DNA of 64,000 nt from Tigriopus japonicus (Eukaryota; Arthropoda; Copepoda; Harpacticoida; Harpacticidae), in the NCBI GenBank assembly GCA_010645155.1, contig CM021312.1:5039158-5103157 (forward strand). Reading direction: 5' to 3'. Positions 1 through 10,620 of this stretch are shown piece by piece. The number at the start of each line of letters is the position of its first letter. Positions within the stretch are counted from its first letter, which is position 1. The translations under genes were made by a program, and so were the position numbers. The notes beneath the pieces are model-generated. The model saw nothing but the letters and a program-made list of their open reading frames with translations, ran no database searches and was not told where the DNA came from.

Positions 1-1396
1 AGTATTTCCCTCTCCATTAAGGATGAAGGACCACGTGAATCGAGGGCGATGTCCGGTGCAAAAACACGGAAAGAATTGATTAAGTTGATCAAGTACTTAA
101 TTTGAATGAGTATGCCCCACTTTTTTTGGACCTCTCAATTATGGTTTCAATTGAAAGTGGAAATAAAGGTATTATTGTGGAAACAAGAAAGGTTGTGTCA
201 AATGTTATTAGTAAGGTTACTTACTTTATTAAACGGAGAAAGGGGTTGTACAGATCTATCGATTCTCATTCGTTGGTAAATCAAACATCATATTCATGTT
301 TAACAATCCTTCTTATCTGTAATTTACCCATTTTACCTTCAAACAATCCTTTGTTTTTGCGATTTGATTTAAAAATTGACGACGCTATTTCGTAGCCCAT
401 TGATTATAGGAGTAATATTAGCCTAAGCATTGAAGATTTTGGTTCAAAACTCTATTTGAAAGCAGAATGGATGATGGATTAAGAAAAAAAAAACCTTTTT
501 AACAAGTCGCAAACACTTTTTGATTTCTCTTTTTTCAATCTCTTAGCTCCTTCATATCTGCAGTTTTGTAGTTAGACCGTAGAAATTATTTTACCAAACC
601 TTTCTCTTAAATTTCGACAAAAAGGTAACGAAATTCTCCGCTAGAAAAGAAAAGATTTCTTTTTATAAATGCAGCAGAATGCGCAAGTTAGAGATCGTTT
701 TTTCCTAAACGACTCCTGGGAAAGTCCATTAGAAAAAATCCGGCAACACTGTTCTAATCTCAAGCTCGCAGCGTTTCAACCACAGACCATATTATGGCTA
801 AACCTCGCTTGGTGCGAGAAAAAGAGGGACAACTTTGCTTCATCAGCTGAAACATAACACTACACCCTAAAATGGTGGGAATTTCGAACTTTTCAAAATT
901 TTGCCAGCATGGCCAAAACCTGAACAAACTCAACGTACCGTACGTACTTTGTTCTCGACGCAAGCGAGCGTCGTTACTTCTGAGCACGCGGTCGCTCTGA
1001 GATTTCGAAGCTAGCGCAGCTGGGCCAAGTGGTGTCACTCTTCTCTCGCCGAGAGAACGGGCCAATGCGACATCTAGTCATTATACGATCTGTGGTTTCA
1101 ACTGAAACGCCGCAAGGTTTGTTTTGATTGTGAAACCAACAGAGTTGCCAGCGTGACAACGGCAAACTTGAGACCCTTGGATTGACCAATAAAAACGTTT
1201 ACAAATACGATCTAAACTTAAAAGGGGCGTTTATATTCGTGATTTTATGCACCTTCGGTAACCTACTCAATTGATATCAAGATCTCGAAGAGCTTTGATT
1301 TGTGGGATGGATAGCGTTTGAAACTTTATCTGACCTAAAATAACCCCTGTTTGTGGCAACCCTAGATTTCCCAATTTTTCCAATTTCCCATTTCCG
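1..1396. other. Upstream non-coding region
   Basis: I see no convincing coding sequence here. Short open frames exist on both strands but show no recognisable domain. The part near 940-1180 is less AT-rich than its surroundings and precedes the zinc-finger gene that starts at 1397, so it may hold that gene's promoter. A CCAAT-like stretch (gaccaataaaa) lies near 1184. No clear TATA box was assigned. Confidence 0.4.
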
Positions 1397-2548
1397 ATGA
1401 TCATCATGTCCGAATCCGGTGAGAACGGAACCGCCCCTGAAACCGCCCCCAGCACCGACCCACCCCAATCCGACCCCGTTCCACCCACCGTCAGTGATCC
1501 GTCTCTCACGGAATCCGTCCAACCGGAAACCGAAGCCGATTCGCCCGACAAATCGCAAAATGCGGTTGAACCGCCTACTCAGCCCGAAAATCCACCCCCT
1601 TCCTCCGATCCGCCCGAAAAAAGCGCCAAATCTGATTCGGATCAACCCGTCAAACCCAAATGGAAACCCACACCCATTGACGTCTCGGATTTGATCGCGG
1701 AAAAGCCCAAAACCGCACCCGAAAGCGACAAGAAGACCGCGACACCGCAAAAAGAAGATGCGCGAAATTCCATTGGACGATCGCGAAGTCGAGGACGTCG
1801 CGGTCGCTCTCGATCGCCAATGCGACGAGATTGTTCCATGTCCGAATTACATCGAGAAAAAGTTCGAGCTAGCCGTGGACACCCGCATTGTTTGGAATGT
1901 AATCTACAATTCGTCACGGGCAAAAGCGAGAAACTGCATCGCGAATCGCAGCGCCATCAGGCGGTTTTAAAGAAAGATAAACCGTTTACGGATAAGGGCG
2001 TGACCACGGACTTTAACTGTTTCTTATGTTGGAACGCCTTTGCCGCTTTGGAACCGCTGCGGGAACATTATCAAAGTGAAGAACACGTTCAACGCCTGAA
2101 ACGATATGGAGTGGAGCGACTTTTGGTTGAGGAGAAACCGCGACATTTTGCGTCTTCGGCACCGCGCGATCGCCATGACCGCGGTTCCAGCCGCAAACGG
2201 GAACGCAGTCCCATTTTTGTCCGATGGAAGGATTACTTTCTTTTGGACGAGTACCCGAAATTAGCCTCGGATCCAGTTAAGCCCGTTAAAGAAACGGCGG
2301 TTAAGGACAAGTCGGAACCGCCCGTTCAGGCGGATCCGCCCAAAAACGCCGAAAACCTGACTGAAAAGACGGAAGAGGAGAAGACCAAAGAAGAAGAAGA
2401 TGGTCCATCGGCTAAGGTCGCTAAAACGGTAGAAGACCAAGCCGCTGTTAAGAAGTCCGAACCTCAAGAGGTGGAAAAAGAAGCCACGCCTGCAGTTGAG
2501 GCCACGCCCACTGAAACTCAGACCGCTGAAGCGACGGCAACGTCATAA
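1397..2548 (+). CDS. U1/matrin-type two-finger zinc-finger protein, low-complexity flanks
   Basis: Intronless 383-residue frame. Residues 1-125 are Pro/Glu/Ser/Thr-rich and probably disordered. Residues about 127-146 are Arg/Ser-rich, as in RNA-processing proteins. Two C2H2 fingers follow with the long His spacing of U1-like or matrin-type fingers: C165, C168, H181, H187 and C208, C211, H224, H230 (C-x2-C-x12-H-x5-H in both). The last 100 residues are Lys/Glu/Pro-rich. Fingers of this spacing often bind structured or double-stranded RNA, so a nuclear RNA-related role is inferred rather than shown. The first ATG is at 1397 and a second in-frame ATG at 1406 (MSESGEN) is equally plausible. The gene converges on the neuferricin gene, with only 171 bases between the two stop codons. 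I do not recognise a named orthologue. Confidence 0.8.
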   Translation: MIIMSESGENGTAPETAPSTDPPQSDPVPPTVSDPSLTESVQPETEADSPDKSQNAVEPPTQPENPPPSSDPPEKSAKSDSDQPVKPKWKPTPIDVSDLIAEKPKTAPESDKKTATPQKEDARNSIGRSRSRGRRGRSRSPMRRDCSMSELHREKVRASRGHPHCLECNLQFVTGKSEKLHRESQRHQAVLKKDKPFTDKGVTTDFNCFLCWNAFAALEPLREHYQSEEHVQRLKRYGVERLLVEEKPRHFASSAPRDRHDRGSSRKRERSPIFVRWKDYFLLDEYPKLASDPVKPVKETAVKDKSEPPVQADPPKNAENLTEKTEEEKTKEEEDGPSAKVAKTVEDQAAVKKSEPQEVEKEATPAVEATPTETQTAEATATS

Positions 2549-2719
2549 AAGTTTTTGTTTCTCCGTTTTCTCATTATGTAAATATACGTTTTTCATTGTA
2601 TTTCGAGTATCGGATGCTATTTGTGGAATGTATGGTGGAATCCTGCTATCACATGAGTAGAATGAAGTTGTAAAATCAAAAATCACTTGACGTTGGACGG
2701 GATTGGGTTGAAATCGTGT

Positions 2720-3739
2720 TCATAGCTCATCTTTCTCTTCAGACGGAGGCGCCAATTGGCAAGACACGGCTTCCGGATCACATCCTTCGTATTCTTTTAC
2801 ATGCGGGCTTTGCAAATCGCCAAAGTCAGTTGTGGCACTCGGATCTGTCGAGGGCGGTCCGAAATCCTTCATGCAAGCGCAACGTTCACTCTTTCCCGGC
2901 AAATACAATTTCCTCGGTTTCCCCACCCATCCTCGATCCGTCCCACCCGTTTTGGCCGTGCACCAGACTCGATGACCCTTCTTCTGACTCCATTCAGTAT
3001 TACAAGGCGGATAGGTCAATTTTTCGATATCGTGTTGCGCCTTGGCCGCTCTGGCCTTGACCACGTTATCGTGAAAGTCCTTCAATTCCGCGGTTTCCTC
3101 ACCGGTTTCTGAATAGAAACGCCCTATTAATTTGCCCACAAACGTGTAGTCTTTGTGATAGAACTCGATCCACTCCTGTAGACCCAGATAATCCTGACCT
3201 GAGAGACCGGATACGTCATCGACAAGGCCATCGGCATCAAATTGACCCGTGACAAAGGCTCGAGAGCCATCAGTGGCCGTGAAGAAGCTGTAGCCCCCTC
3301 CAGGTCCATAGTAATCCTTACCCTTGGAAACATCGAAGACCTGTCCCACCATGGCTAAATACAGACCAGGACTGCCTTCACTTCCATCAAAGAGTTTGAG
3401 CTCCTCTCGAGTGAATAACCTTTGACCATTATTGGTTTCAGGGGTGGGACTTTTTTCTGGGCTCTTAGGGGGCTGGGCCTTTTGGTCCACGGTTAGGTCA
3501 TCGGCAAGGAACTCGTGGAAAGGTGAGAATTGTTCCACCCCTTTAAAGAAGGTATGAACCGGTTGGAGGAACGTATATTCTTGCGAGTAGGCTTCAAACT
3601 TGGCCGGAGATTGAAGGAACACCACGTAGAGGACCATAATCAAGGCAAAAAAGGTATAAAGGACAATTTTCTTGAAAGTGATTTGGTCCTCGGGATCCTT
3701 GGGCACTTCCACTCGGATCGAGGCCTTTTTGGGAGCCAT
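2720..3739 (-). CDS. Neuferricin-like cytochrome b5 domain protein (CYB5D2 family) ending in KDEL
   Basis: Intronless, 339 residues. A hydrophobic segment at about residues 25-42 can serve as an uncleaved signal anchor. A cytochrome b5-like haem-binding domain of the MAPR type spans about residues 107-206, with the family pattern YYGPGGGYSFFTATDGSRAF at 143-162; haem ligation in this family uses tyrosine. A Cys-containing C-terminal region follows (for example NTEWSQKKGHRVWC and ERCACMKDFG), as in neuferricin. In vertebrates neuferricin is an extracellular haem protein linked to neuronal differentiation. Here the last four residues are KDEL, a classic ER-retrieval signal, so ER-lumen residence is predicted. 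The ATG at 3739 begins MAPKKASIRVEV. COQ4 lies upstream on the same strand; its stop in the first copy of the duplicated block is only about 112 bases away, so these genes are tightly packed. Confidence 0.88.
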   Translation of the reverse strand: MAPKKASIRVEVPKDPEDQITFKKIVLYTFFALIMVLYVVFLQSPAKFEAYSQEYTFLQPVHTFFKGVEQFSPFHEFLADDLTVDQKAQPPKSPEKSPTPETNNGQRLFTREELKLFDGSEGSPGLYLAMVGQVFDVSKGKDYYGPGGGYSFFTATDGSRAFVTGQFDADGLVDDVSGLSGQDYLGLQEWIEFYHKDYTFVGKLIGRFYSETGEETAELKDFHDNVVKARAAKAQHDIEKLTYPPCNTEWSQKKGHRVWCTAKTGGTDRGWVGKPRKLYLPGKSERCACMKDFGPPSTDPSATTDFGDLQSPHVKEYEGCDPEAVSCQLAPPSEEKDEL

Positions 3740-3828
3740 TTTGCCGGTGCTGAAACATCAAAAAGACAATGGGCACCCGCTATGAATCTCATTTAAGTTC
3801 CCCCTTTCAATTACAATAGACTGCTTTA

Positions 3829-3998
3829 TTCGCTATCCAAAGGATCACAGATCAAAAAGGCTTAGGTTCGATCCTCATCTCTCGTCGAAAATCATCTATA
3901 TCTTGATCCCATCGCTGTTCATAGAACACATTCAACAAGAATTCACTTTCCAAACCCACTCTCACGGCCCAAGGGCGATATCGACGGAATTGTTGGAT
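3829..3998. repeat. First copy of a 170-base block duplicated across the assembly gap
   Basis: The 170 bases before the N run match the 170 bases after it (4091-4260) with three single-base differences, at 3885/4147, 3898/4160 and 3916/4178. The block is the 3' end of COQ4 on the minus strand. In COQ4 frame one difference is synonymous and two change residues (T to I, R to Q). The exact edges at the gap suggest unmerged haplotypes or a scaffolding overlap rather than a real tandem duplication. Confidence 0.9.
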
Positions 3999-4090
3999 NN
4001 NNNNNNNNNNNNNNNNNNNNNNNNNNNNNNNNNNNNNNNNNNNNNNNNNNNNNNNNNNNNNNNNNNNNNNNNNNNNNNNNNNNNNNNNNN
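3999..4090. other. Assembly gap (92 Ns)
   Basis: A run of 92 undetermined bases between two near-identical 170-base blocks. The contigs probably overlap here, so the true gap may be zero or negative. Confidence 0.98.
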
Positions 4091-4260
4091 TTCGCTATCC
4101 AAAGGATCACAGATCAAAAAGGCTTAGGTTCGATCCTCATCTCTCGCCGAAAATCATCTGTATCTTGATCCCATCGCCGTTCATAGAACACATTCAACAA
4201 GAATTCACTTTCCAAACCCACTCTCACGGCCCAAGGGCGATATCGACGGAATTGTTGGAT
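4091..4260. repeat. Second copy of the block flanking the gap, carrying the COQ4 3' end
   Basis: Near-identical to 3829-3998 at a constant offset of 262 bases. This copy is continuous with the rest of COQ4 and is taken as the genuine gene end; the copy at 3829-3998 is disconnected from the gene body. Confidence 0.9.
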
Positions 4261-4884
4261 CTGTTTGGGACTAAATCGGATTGGACCAAACACAGCTCCA
4301 CCCACACACATGGGTAGGCCCGTTTGAAGGGCCTCCACCCATTTGACCGCCACTTCTCCTACCATATTGGTAGGCATGTCTAAAACAGCATGCACTAAAT
4401 CATGCGTTTCACGGTAACGTTGCATGACATAGGCCAGTTCTACATCGTCCACAAACTGAACAGTGTCTCTGGAATCCGGTGTGATTTTATGATCATCCGA
4501 ATAAGTGGCATATGTGTAACCCAAACTATTTGGCGGCATTCCCCGCAAGGCATCAAAATCGACCGTGGTGGTATTGATTCGCGGTTTCAATCGCAAAATT
4601 TCTTGACCTTCTGGGTGGTTTTCCATCTTCCGATGCATGTGTTTTAAAGCCAATCCTCCAGTAACTTCGCCATTGACAGCCACCATATCTGCTCGCCAGG
4701 GATCACTCAAGGCCATGATGGAGCTTCCCATGGCCAGAATGGTTTTTTGAACCATCGAGGTCGGAATATGACTAGTGTAAAGCTGATCATGGTCTTGATC
4801 TTCGCCTTTGGAATCCGATTCTGAAGAGAATCGAAGAATACGTGTTGTGGCCAGAGACCTTCGACAAAATGGCCGTAGTAACAT
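4114..4884 (-). CDS. COQ4: COQ4, ubiquinone biosynthesis protein, mitochondrial
   Basis: 256 residues from the ATG at 4884 (MLLRPFCRRSLATTRI), close to the usual length of about 265. The first 25 residues are Arg/Ser/Leu-rich with almost no acidic residues, as expected for a mitochondrial presequence. The family metal-binding signature HDxxH-x11-E is intact: H161, D162, H165, E177. COQ4 sits on the matrix side of the inner membrane, helps organise the coenzyme Q synthesis complex and is linked to a C1 decarboxylation/hydroxylation step. The frame stays open upstream to 5022, but that stretch overlaps LYRM2 in another frame and is better read as LYRM2 coding. The COQ4 ATG lies 5 nt after the LYRM2 stop, so both probably share one mRNA. 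No introns are seen. The 3' end is partly duplicated at the assembly gap. Confidence 0.95.
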   Translation of the reverse strand: MLLRPFCRRSLATTRILRFSSESDSKGEDQDHDQLYTSHIPTSMVQKTILAMGSSIMALSDPWRADMVAVNGEVTGGLALKHMHRKMENHPEGQEILRLKPRINTTTVDFDALRGMPPNSLGYTYATYSDDHKITPDSRDTVQFVDDVELAYVMQRYRETHDLVHAVLDMPTNMVGEVAVKWVEALQTGLPMCVGGAVFGPIRFSPKQIQQFRRYRPWAVRVGLESEFLLNVFYERRWDQDTDDFRREMRIEPKPF

Positions 4885-4889
4885 TTCAA

Positions 4890-5138
4890 TTAAGCGGAAG
4901 CTAAATCCATGGATTGTTTCAGTTCTTGAAGCATCTTTTGTCCGTTGTAGAGGAGACTCTTGATTTGGTCGTCGTTTTGAGGACTGATGTGTCGATTGGC
5001 TTTGAAATCGCTGCGGACCCAATCCACGATATCAGAGCGCTGCTTTGGATCCGGAAGTTGATTGGCGGTTCGAAGGAAAGATCGGTACAATTTGAGCACT
5101 TCTTGCCGAAGCATAAACTGCTTCAATGTCAGAGTCAT
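4890..5138 (-). CDS. LYRM2: LYRM2-like LYR-motif mitochondrial protein
   Basis: 82 residues starting MTLTLKQFMLRQEVLKLYRS; human LYRM2 is 88 residues and begins in a very similar way after its start. The LYR tripeptide is at residues 16-18 and the rest is helical, as in complex1_LYR proteins. LYR proteins bind the mitochondrial acyl carrier protein and assist respiratory complex or Fe-S assembly, and LYRM2 has been linked to complex I. The stop TAA (4890-4892) is followed after 5 nt by the COQ4 ATG. The frames differ, so this is not a fusion. The pair is probably transcribed from a promoter upstream of 5138. Confidence 0.92.
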   Translation of the reverse strand: MTLTLKQFMLRQEVLKLYRSFLRTANQLPDPKQRSDIVDWVRSDFKANRHISPQNDDQIKSLLYNGQKMLQELKQSMDLASA

Positions 5139-8100
5139 TCTTACTCCATGTTTTGATTGACTGTTCCCAGTTTCATATAGACGTTAGTCGGAGTCACTAG
5201 CATTGTTCTTTGCAGGTTGCCAAAAATAGCGGACGTAAAGCCTTGCCATTGGGTCATAATATCTTTGTTGTAGACGTGAAGTAATCAAAATCGAGTGATC
5301 TGCTAATATAGTAGATATGGGTTGTGACATTTTGAGCATGTTTAATCACCCTTTTTGGAGGTTTTCAAAAATTCAAGGAAAGGCAAGATATTCTGAAGTT
5401 GTGCAAGTTGTAAAATGGATGAGCATGATGAAAGGCAGGGGATTTTTGGTGGAAAGTTGGTTCTTAATCCTTTTTCAGGAAGAACTTGCGTTCTGATTTA
5501 GGTCCATACTACAACAGGGGATCCCGTGAAATTCTGGTGGAAACCATACTTCTGACTCCTGCAGAAGCACATTACTGAAAAATTCATATCAAGTTTGTTT
5601 GGAAATTCCCAAACTATGAGGTGTGTTTCAGACTCAAGAAACCAAGAGGAACAACTTTGATTTACTTAGTCAGCTTAACTGAGCCAATATAATACAATCA
5701 GATTAGAATTACAGGACACCCAATGCCTCCCTAATCTAGATCAAAAAACATGAGAGCTACAACTACATGGAATCAAGTTCATGCCTTCAAATCACTCTGC
5801 AGTGACACTTCCTTCCTGCAGTCGTTTGTTCATCTCGAACTTGTATCCATCAGTTCAACTCGGTTGTACTTGGTCATACTTTTGTATCGCAAAGACACCT
5901 CCAACAACCCTGATAGTCAAGACAGTGAGTGCAAGTAGAGGGATGGCTTGGCTGGCTTGAGTCAGCTGTCGTGTCGCCGTCTATGTAGCATGCTAGTGAC
6001 TCCGACTGCCGTCCATACCAGTTTCGTACATGTGTCATTTCCTACCAAACAGCTGACAAAGGCGATGAGTTTAATTCTCTGCATGCCATCTTGTAACCGG
6101 CTATTTACCTCAATTTGTACTTGAATTATGATTTGAAAGTGACTCCAATTGAATAGCAATGAAAAAAAAGCAATTGATAATAGCTGAAATTGATGTCATT
6201 TGAAATATATAAGATTGTCATTAGTATTTCTTAAAGGGCTGTACCGTGCATAGTCGGAACAGCCAAAAAGTGCACAGCATAGAGGGCTATGTTAGTCCTC
6301 TAGTATTTCTGACCATTTTCAATTAGCAGTGGGGGCAGTGGGACAAATTAGTAGTAGCAATGTGATGAATAACACTGAAAAAAATACCTCTGGATGGATT
6401 GGTTACCTTGCAACACAACACAAGTCATTGTTTTCCTAAAATCTAACTATTTGGATTTTTAAAAACATAGATCAAATTTCGTAAACTAAGTTTGCTTTGG
6501 TTCACCAAGAAGAAAACATTGTTCTCGTAATAAAGTAGTTGAGGTACGCGTAGTAAAATTGAATTTTGAAGAGCGGAGTTTATAAAATAATCTGATGAGA
6601 TTCTTATTCAGAACATAGCCACTTTAAACCCTTCACTAGTGCCCTAAGCCGACAAACCAAGTGACTAACTGATATTAGGGATAATCTTGGGTCTTCTTCA
6701 GTTGACTCTGATATTGCTCATAAGTCCTATCCTGCTAACAAGACTAGGATTTTAACCAGAAAACAATCTGAAGAGTGTGGTGATTGGAATATCCTGACGA
6801 TTTTTGGCCTTCGAGTTTAGTAAAAGTGGAAATTTACCGTTGGATTTGTAAAGCAAAAAATAATAAATATATCAGTGTCTAAAATCGGTAAACATTTAGC
6901 AAAACGGTCAATGCCGGATTGAAGAAGATATTTTTCTTTTTAAAACATATTAAGTATATTTTTGCGTCACGTCTTTCTAAAATTACAAATTATTATCTTT
7001 TTCCAAAAAATGAATGTGTTCACCCTATTCAGGAAACCCTGCTCCATATCACGTTCGATTTTTGGCTCAATCTTTGGCTCGGAATCATGATGTAAAAGTA
7101 AATTCATGTTTAGTCCAGTAAGCCACCTTTTTCTTGACTTTCAAGCGTCCATTATTGTAATTTTTTGTTTGACTTTAGTGGCCAAAACATGTATTTGATA
7201 GTGTCAAAATCAGACCGATTTTTAATTTGAACTAAAAGTTATGGGAGTGTACTTAAGCTTCTTTCCCCTTACGGTTCATTATAAGGCTCATAGATGTCGC
7301 TGTGTGTTATTGTAGTTTCGCCTCCGCGAGGCCCATTGAATGAGGAAGGTTTGCTTCTAGGTTTGCCCTCTTCGTTTTTCTTACATGGCATTTCACTTTA
7401 GTGTATGTTTCGAGGCCTACTTCCCATTTTCAACCTACAATCCTCGAAGGCCAAATATGATTGAAAGTTTGTCTATCACTTGAAATTCATTGTGCCTTAA
7501 CATTCGAACATTTGTACCTGAAAAATTATGTTTGTTCCGTCTCAATGATCCACAATTGAGCCAGAAATAGAAACTTATGCAATCTCTATTCAATCGATTT
7601 CATTCTGCTTAGTACATTACCCAGTAAGTATCTTCTAACTAGAGGCATTTAGCCTTCTACTTCTAACTATTAGAGGCATGGGCAAAGAGAAAGATCAAAG
7701 TCACAACCATGTTCTAAACGATTGGCAATCTTTGAGTCAACTCTCTTTTTTCACGATCAATCATTTATTAAGCGGCTAACTTTAAACAAAAAGACCCCTA
7801 ATTTAGCAAACAGCGATTTGAAAAACGTAGATATCTTACTTGAGAGAAGTAATGATGAAATCACCAGGATCAGCACTTGTTTAGAAAATTCAGATTCATG
7901 TTCGGATTTGTTATTGTGTCCATATTATATTTGAGGTTGATTTCTTTGAACTTGAAAGAGGCTTGGAGGATCAAAATTCAATTAAAACAGGTTGGCTAAA
8001 ACAGTCAAGAATCAACCGCAAGCTCTCCACGGTTAGTCTTTCTTATATAACATGGATGATTTTCTAAAAATCTTCTTAAAAATCCCAAAATCATTGACTG

Positions 8101-9450
8101 GTTGCGTGGCAATCAATTTGTAAACAGAAAACTGCATGGCTCGTCATTTACAAAAAACTCTTCCAACTTCTTGCAAATTTCATACGCAAACAATTTTGCA
8201 TAACGCCAAGAAACTGAAAACTTGAGGGAAGGCTCAAAAAAGTCGTGTGAAGCAGCCACAAAATATCTTCTTTCAATTTTTTATGAAATGGGAAAATGAC
8301 GCTTCTCTCTAAAGAGGTCTCTCATATAAGCCATCATAACCAGTCTGAGGAATACTTAATGTGAAGGGCGGAAACTGTAGTGAGAAAATGTTACATCAAA
8401 CGTATGTTTGTTCTTTTTCCTTTTTCTCTGCAGGTGAGCAAGCTAAAAACTCCATCCATCCTGTCTTCCAAAGTTTTTGAAGGTTGAAGATACGCCAAGC
8501 GATTCAAGGCAATGAATTGCGTGGGTCCTAAACGTAGATTTCTTATTCAAAGGAAATAATGACACAATCTGAAAGTTCAATCAATACTTCAAATTTTGAT
8601 TCATTCTCGGATTTTTATGGTTTTCAAAACTTTCTATTTCATTCAGATTACTTGACTGACATGGCTGACAAAGTGACACACAAGGTTGAGTTAAAAATCT
8701 TAGTCAGAACTCTATTTTTGCTCATTATCGGAGTGCAATCTCATCCCATGCCTATTTACCCATTTTTCTAATTTTTCAACTTACAAGTACGTAGTTTGAC
8801 TTTGTTATCAATTCCATTCAAGATTGAAGCAAAATGATTTCAAGATCTTCTTTAGCTGTAAGAGCGTCTCAAACACTCAGAAATCCACGCTTGCTCTGAT
8901 TCTAAAATGTGTGTATGTTAAAGTACACTCTTGTTTCCAATCATTTCTCACGAACCTGCTTAGCTTGAAGATGATCACCTGGTTGCGTTTACTTGTAGAT
9001 ATATACACCTGAAAAATTCTTATATTATTTCTTGGAAACTTGAAGGCAATGCTGCAGTCGCTCCTCTTCATTAAGATTTGAAAGCATTGTTCATGGGCCA
9101 AAAATTACATTGGTTGATGTGTCATTCTTTGTAGTGGGATTGGTTTGAATGACTCAAATAATCCAAGTGGGAGTAAAAAAGAACGAAATGTTAGCTCCGC
9201 AAACGATTTTGTGACGAGAACGTTATCAACGGGGAACAAACTCTTACTTTTCAGTACCAATATTTCCAGTTCCTCAATGTTACTAAAGTTGTGACATGCC
9301 AGATGAGAGAGTGTATATAAGTAGCCTTTTCGCTGAAACAACTCAAAGACGGGTTAGTTTATTAAACTTGATTGGCTCACATAACTTCGGATTAACTGGC
9401 GAATTAGTAATGGGAATAATATTTTTAAGTTTCGGCCAATCGTCATATCA
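5139..9450. other. Intergenic region
   Basis: About 4.3 kb, AT-rich, with only short random-looking open frames on both strands. The first few hundred bases should contain the LYRM2-COQ4 promoter. I see no domain, RNA gene or clear transposon. Confidence 0.5.
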
Positions 9451-9522
9451 GCCTCTATAGCTCAGTGGCAGAGCACTGGTCTCGTAAACCAGGGGTCGTG
9501 AGTTCGACTCTCACTGGAGGCA
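9451..9522 (+). tRNA. tRNA-Thr, anticodon CGT
   Basis: A 72-nt cloverleaf. The acceptor stem GCCTCTA pairs with TGGAGGC (one G-U pair) and the discriminator is A. The D arm is GCTC/GAGC, the anticodon stem is CTGGT/ACCAG with loop CTCGTAA, and the T arm is GTGAG/CTCAC with loop TTCGACT. The anticodon CGT (9483-9485) reads the Thr codon ACG. There is no intron and CCA is not encoded, as usual in eukaryotic nuclear tRNA genes. Internal A and B boxes are intact. Confidence 0.95.
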
Positions 9523-9525
9523 TGA

Positions 9526-9530
9526 TTTTT
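9526..9530 (+). terminator. RNA polymerase III terminator of tRNA-Thr
   Basis: A run of five T begins 4 bases after the tRNA 3' end, with further T runs following within 15 bases. Confidence 0.8.
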
Positions 9531-10620
9531 CTTTATTTTTTCCCTCCTATCTCGCACAAACCCAGGAGTGAAATGGGATTAACCTGTTCTTAAAAGATTC
9601 ATATGTAAAATCAGATGAGACTAATCAAGCTCCTCATTTACGCGGCATGTTAAAATAGGAAATTTATCCTAGGGAAACATTTGAGACACATCTCTCTTGT
9701 ATGAAATGATTTTGCTAAAAGAGGGGAGTTCCTATTACACGGAAATAGTATGATAAAGACGGAGCACATGTTGTTTCACAACCAAGCACCTCTGAGAAGG
9801 AACATTATTATAATATTTTTTTAAATCAAAATTATTTTCATGCTTAACGACTAACATTAATAACTGTTTCGTGTGTGGAGAGATTTAGGATGTATCAAAT
9901 TATTTGAGGAAAAAATGGACGAATCAAACCGATCAATATTGGCTAAAAACCTGAATCATTTGAGCAGATCTCCAGCAAATTGAAGAGGCATTTTGAATTT
10001 CATCATTCCGTGCCATTCACCCCTTCGATATTCCAGGAATGAGTGATTAAATTGGCACAGTTCCAATTTTTCTGTACTGTTACGGAATCTGACCCTATTC
10101 TCGAGCTGTTCAAATTCAACCTCATTGATCAAGTCATAATCCATTCTACAGATATCTGTATACCATTTCAATCAGATTAGCACCACCCGAATCTTGAAGA
10201 AGCAATCATTTATTTACCTTTGACCAACTTACGCTTAAGATCTCAAACGTAACTCTGAGAAGTCGAACAACACGTTTGAGTGCCCAAACTAGAACCCATA
10301 TGGCCCCTCTTCTTACTCGTACATCCTCACCTCTCCATAAGAAATAGGAGGAGCATAGAGAGGTTCTCCAAAAATCTTGAAGAGCCCCTTTTTATCATCC
10401 AAGAGAATGGAACCGTGACGGTCGAGGAACGCAGCTTGAGGTAGGGCGAAAAAGGTACCGAGTACTAGGTCGCGTGTTAACGTAGATAAGACAAAAAAGG
10501 AGTGTGTTTATGTATTTAAGAAATAAGGATTCCAGAATCAACTCAGATTAAAGATCCGCATGTCATCAGTTGTGTTTGAAACAACAGCTTTTTGACCGAG
10601 AGTATACTCGAGGACCTACC
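9531..10620. other. Intergenic region
   Basis: AT-rich sequence between the tRNA and a foldback repeat. No coding or RNA feature recognised. Confidence 0.4.

Noticed and set aside
1277..1923. Long open frames antisense to the zinc-finger gene
   Set aside because: They are shadows of the biased codons of the plus-strand gene; the plus frame carries two exact C2H2 fingers and the antisense frames have no domain.
3903..4127. Plus-strand frame running through the N gap
   Set aside because: It consists of antisense COQ4 sequence joined by undetermined bases.
4885..5022. N-terminal extension of COQ4 over the LYRM2 3' end
   Set aside because: Those bases encode a clear LYRM2 C-terminus in another frame, and the COQ4 presequence starts properly at 4884.
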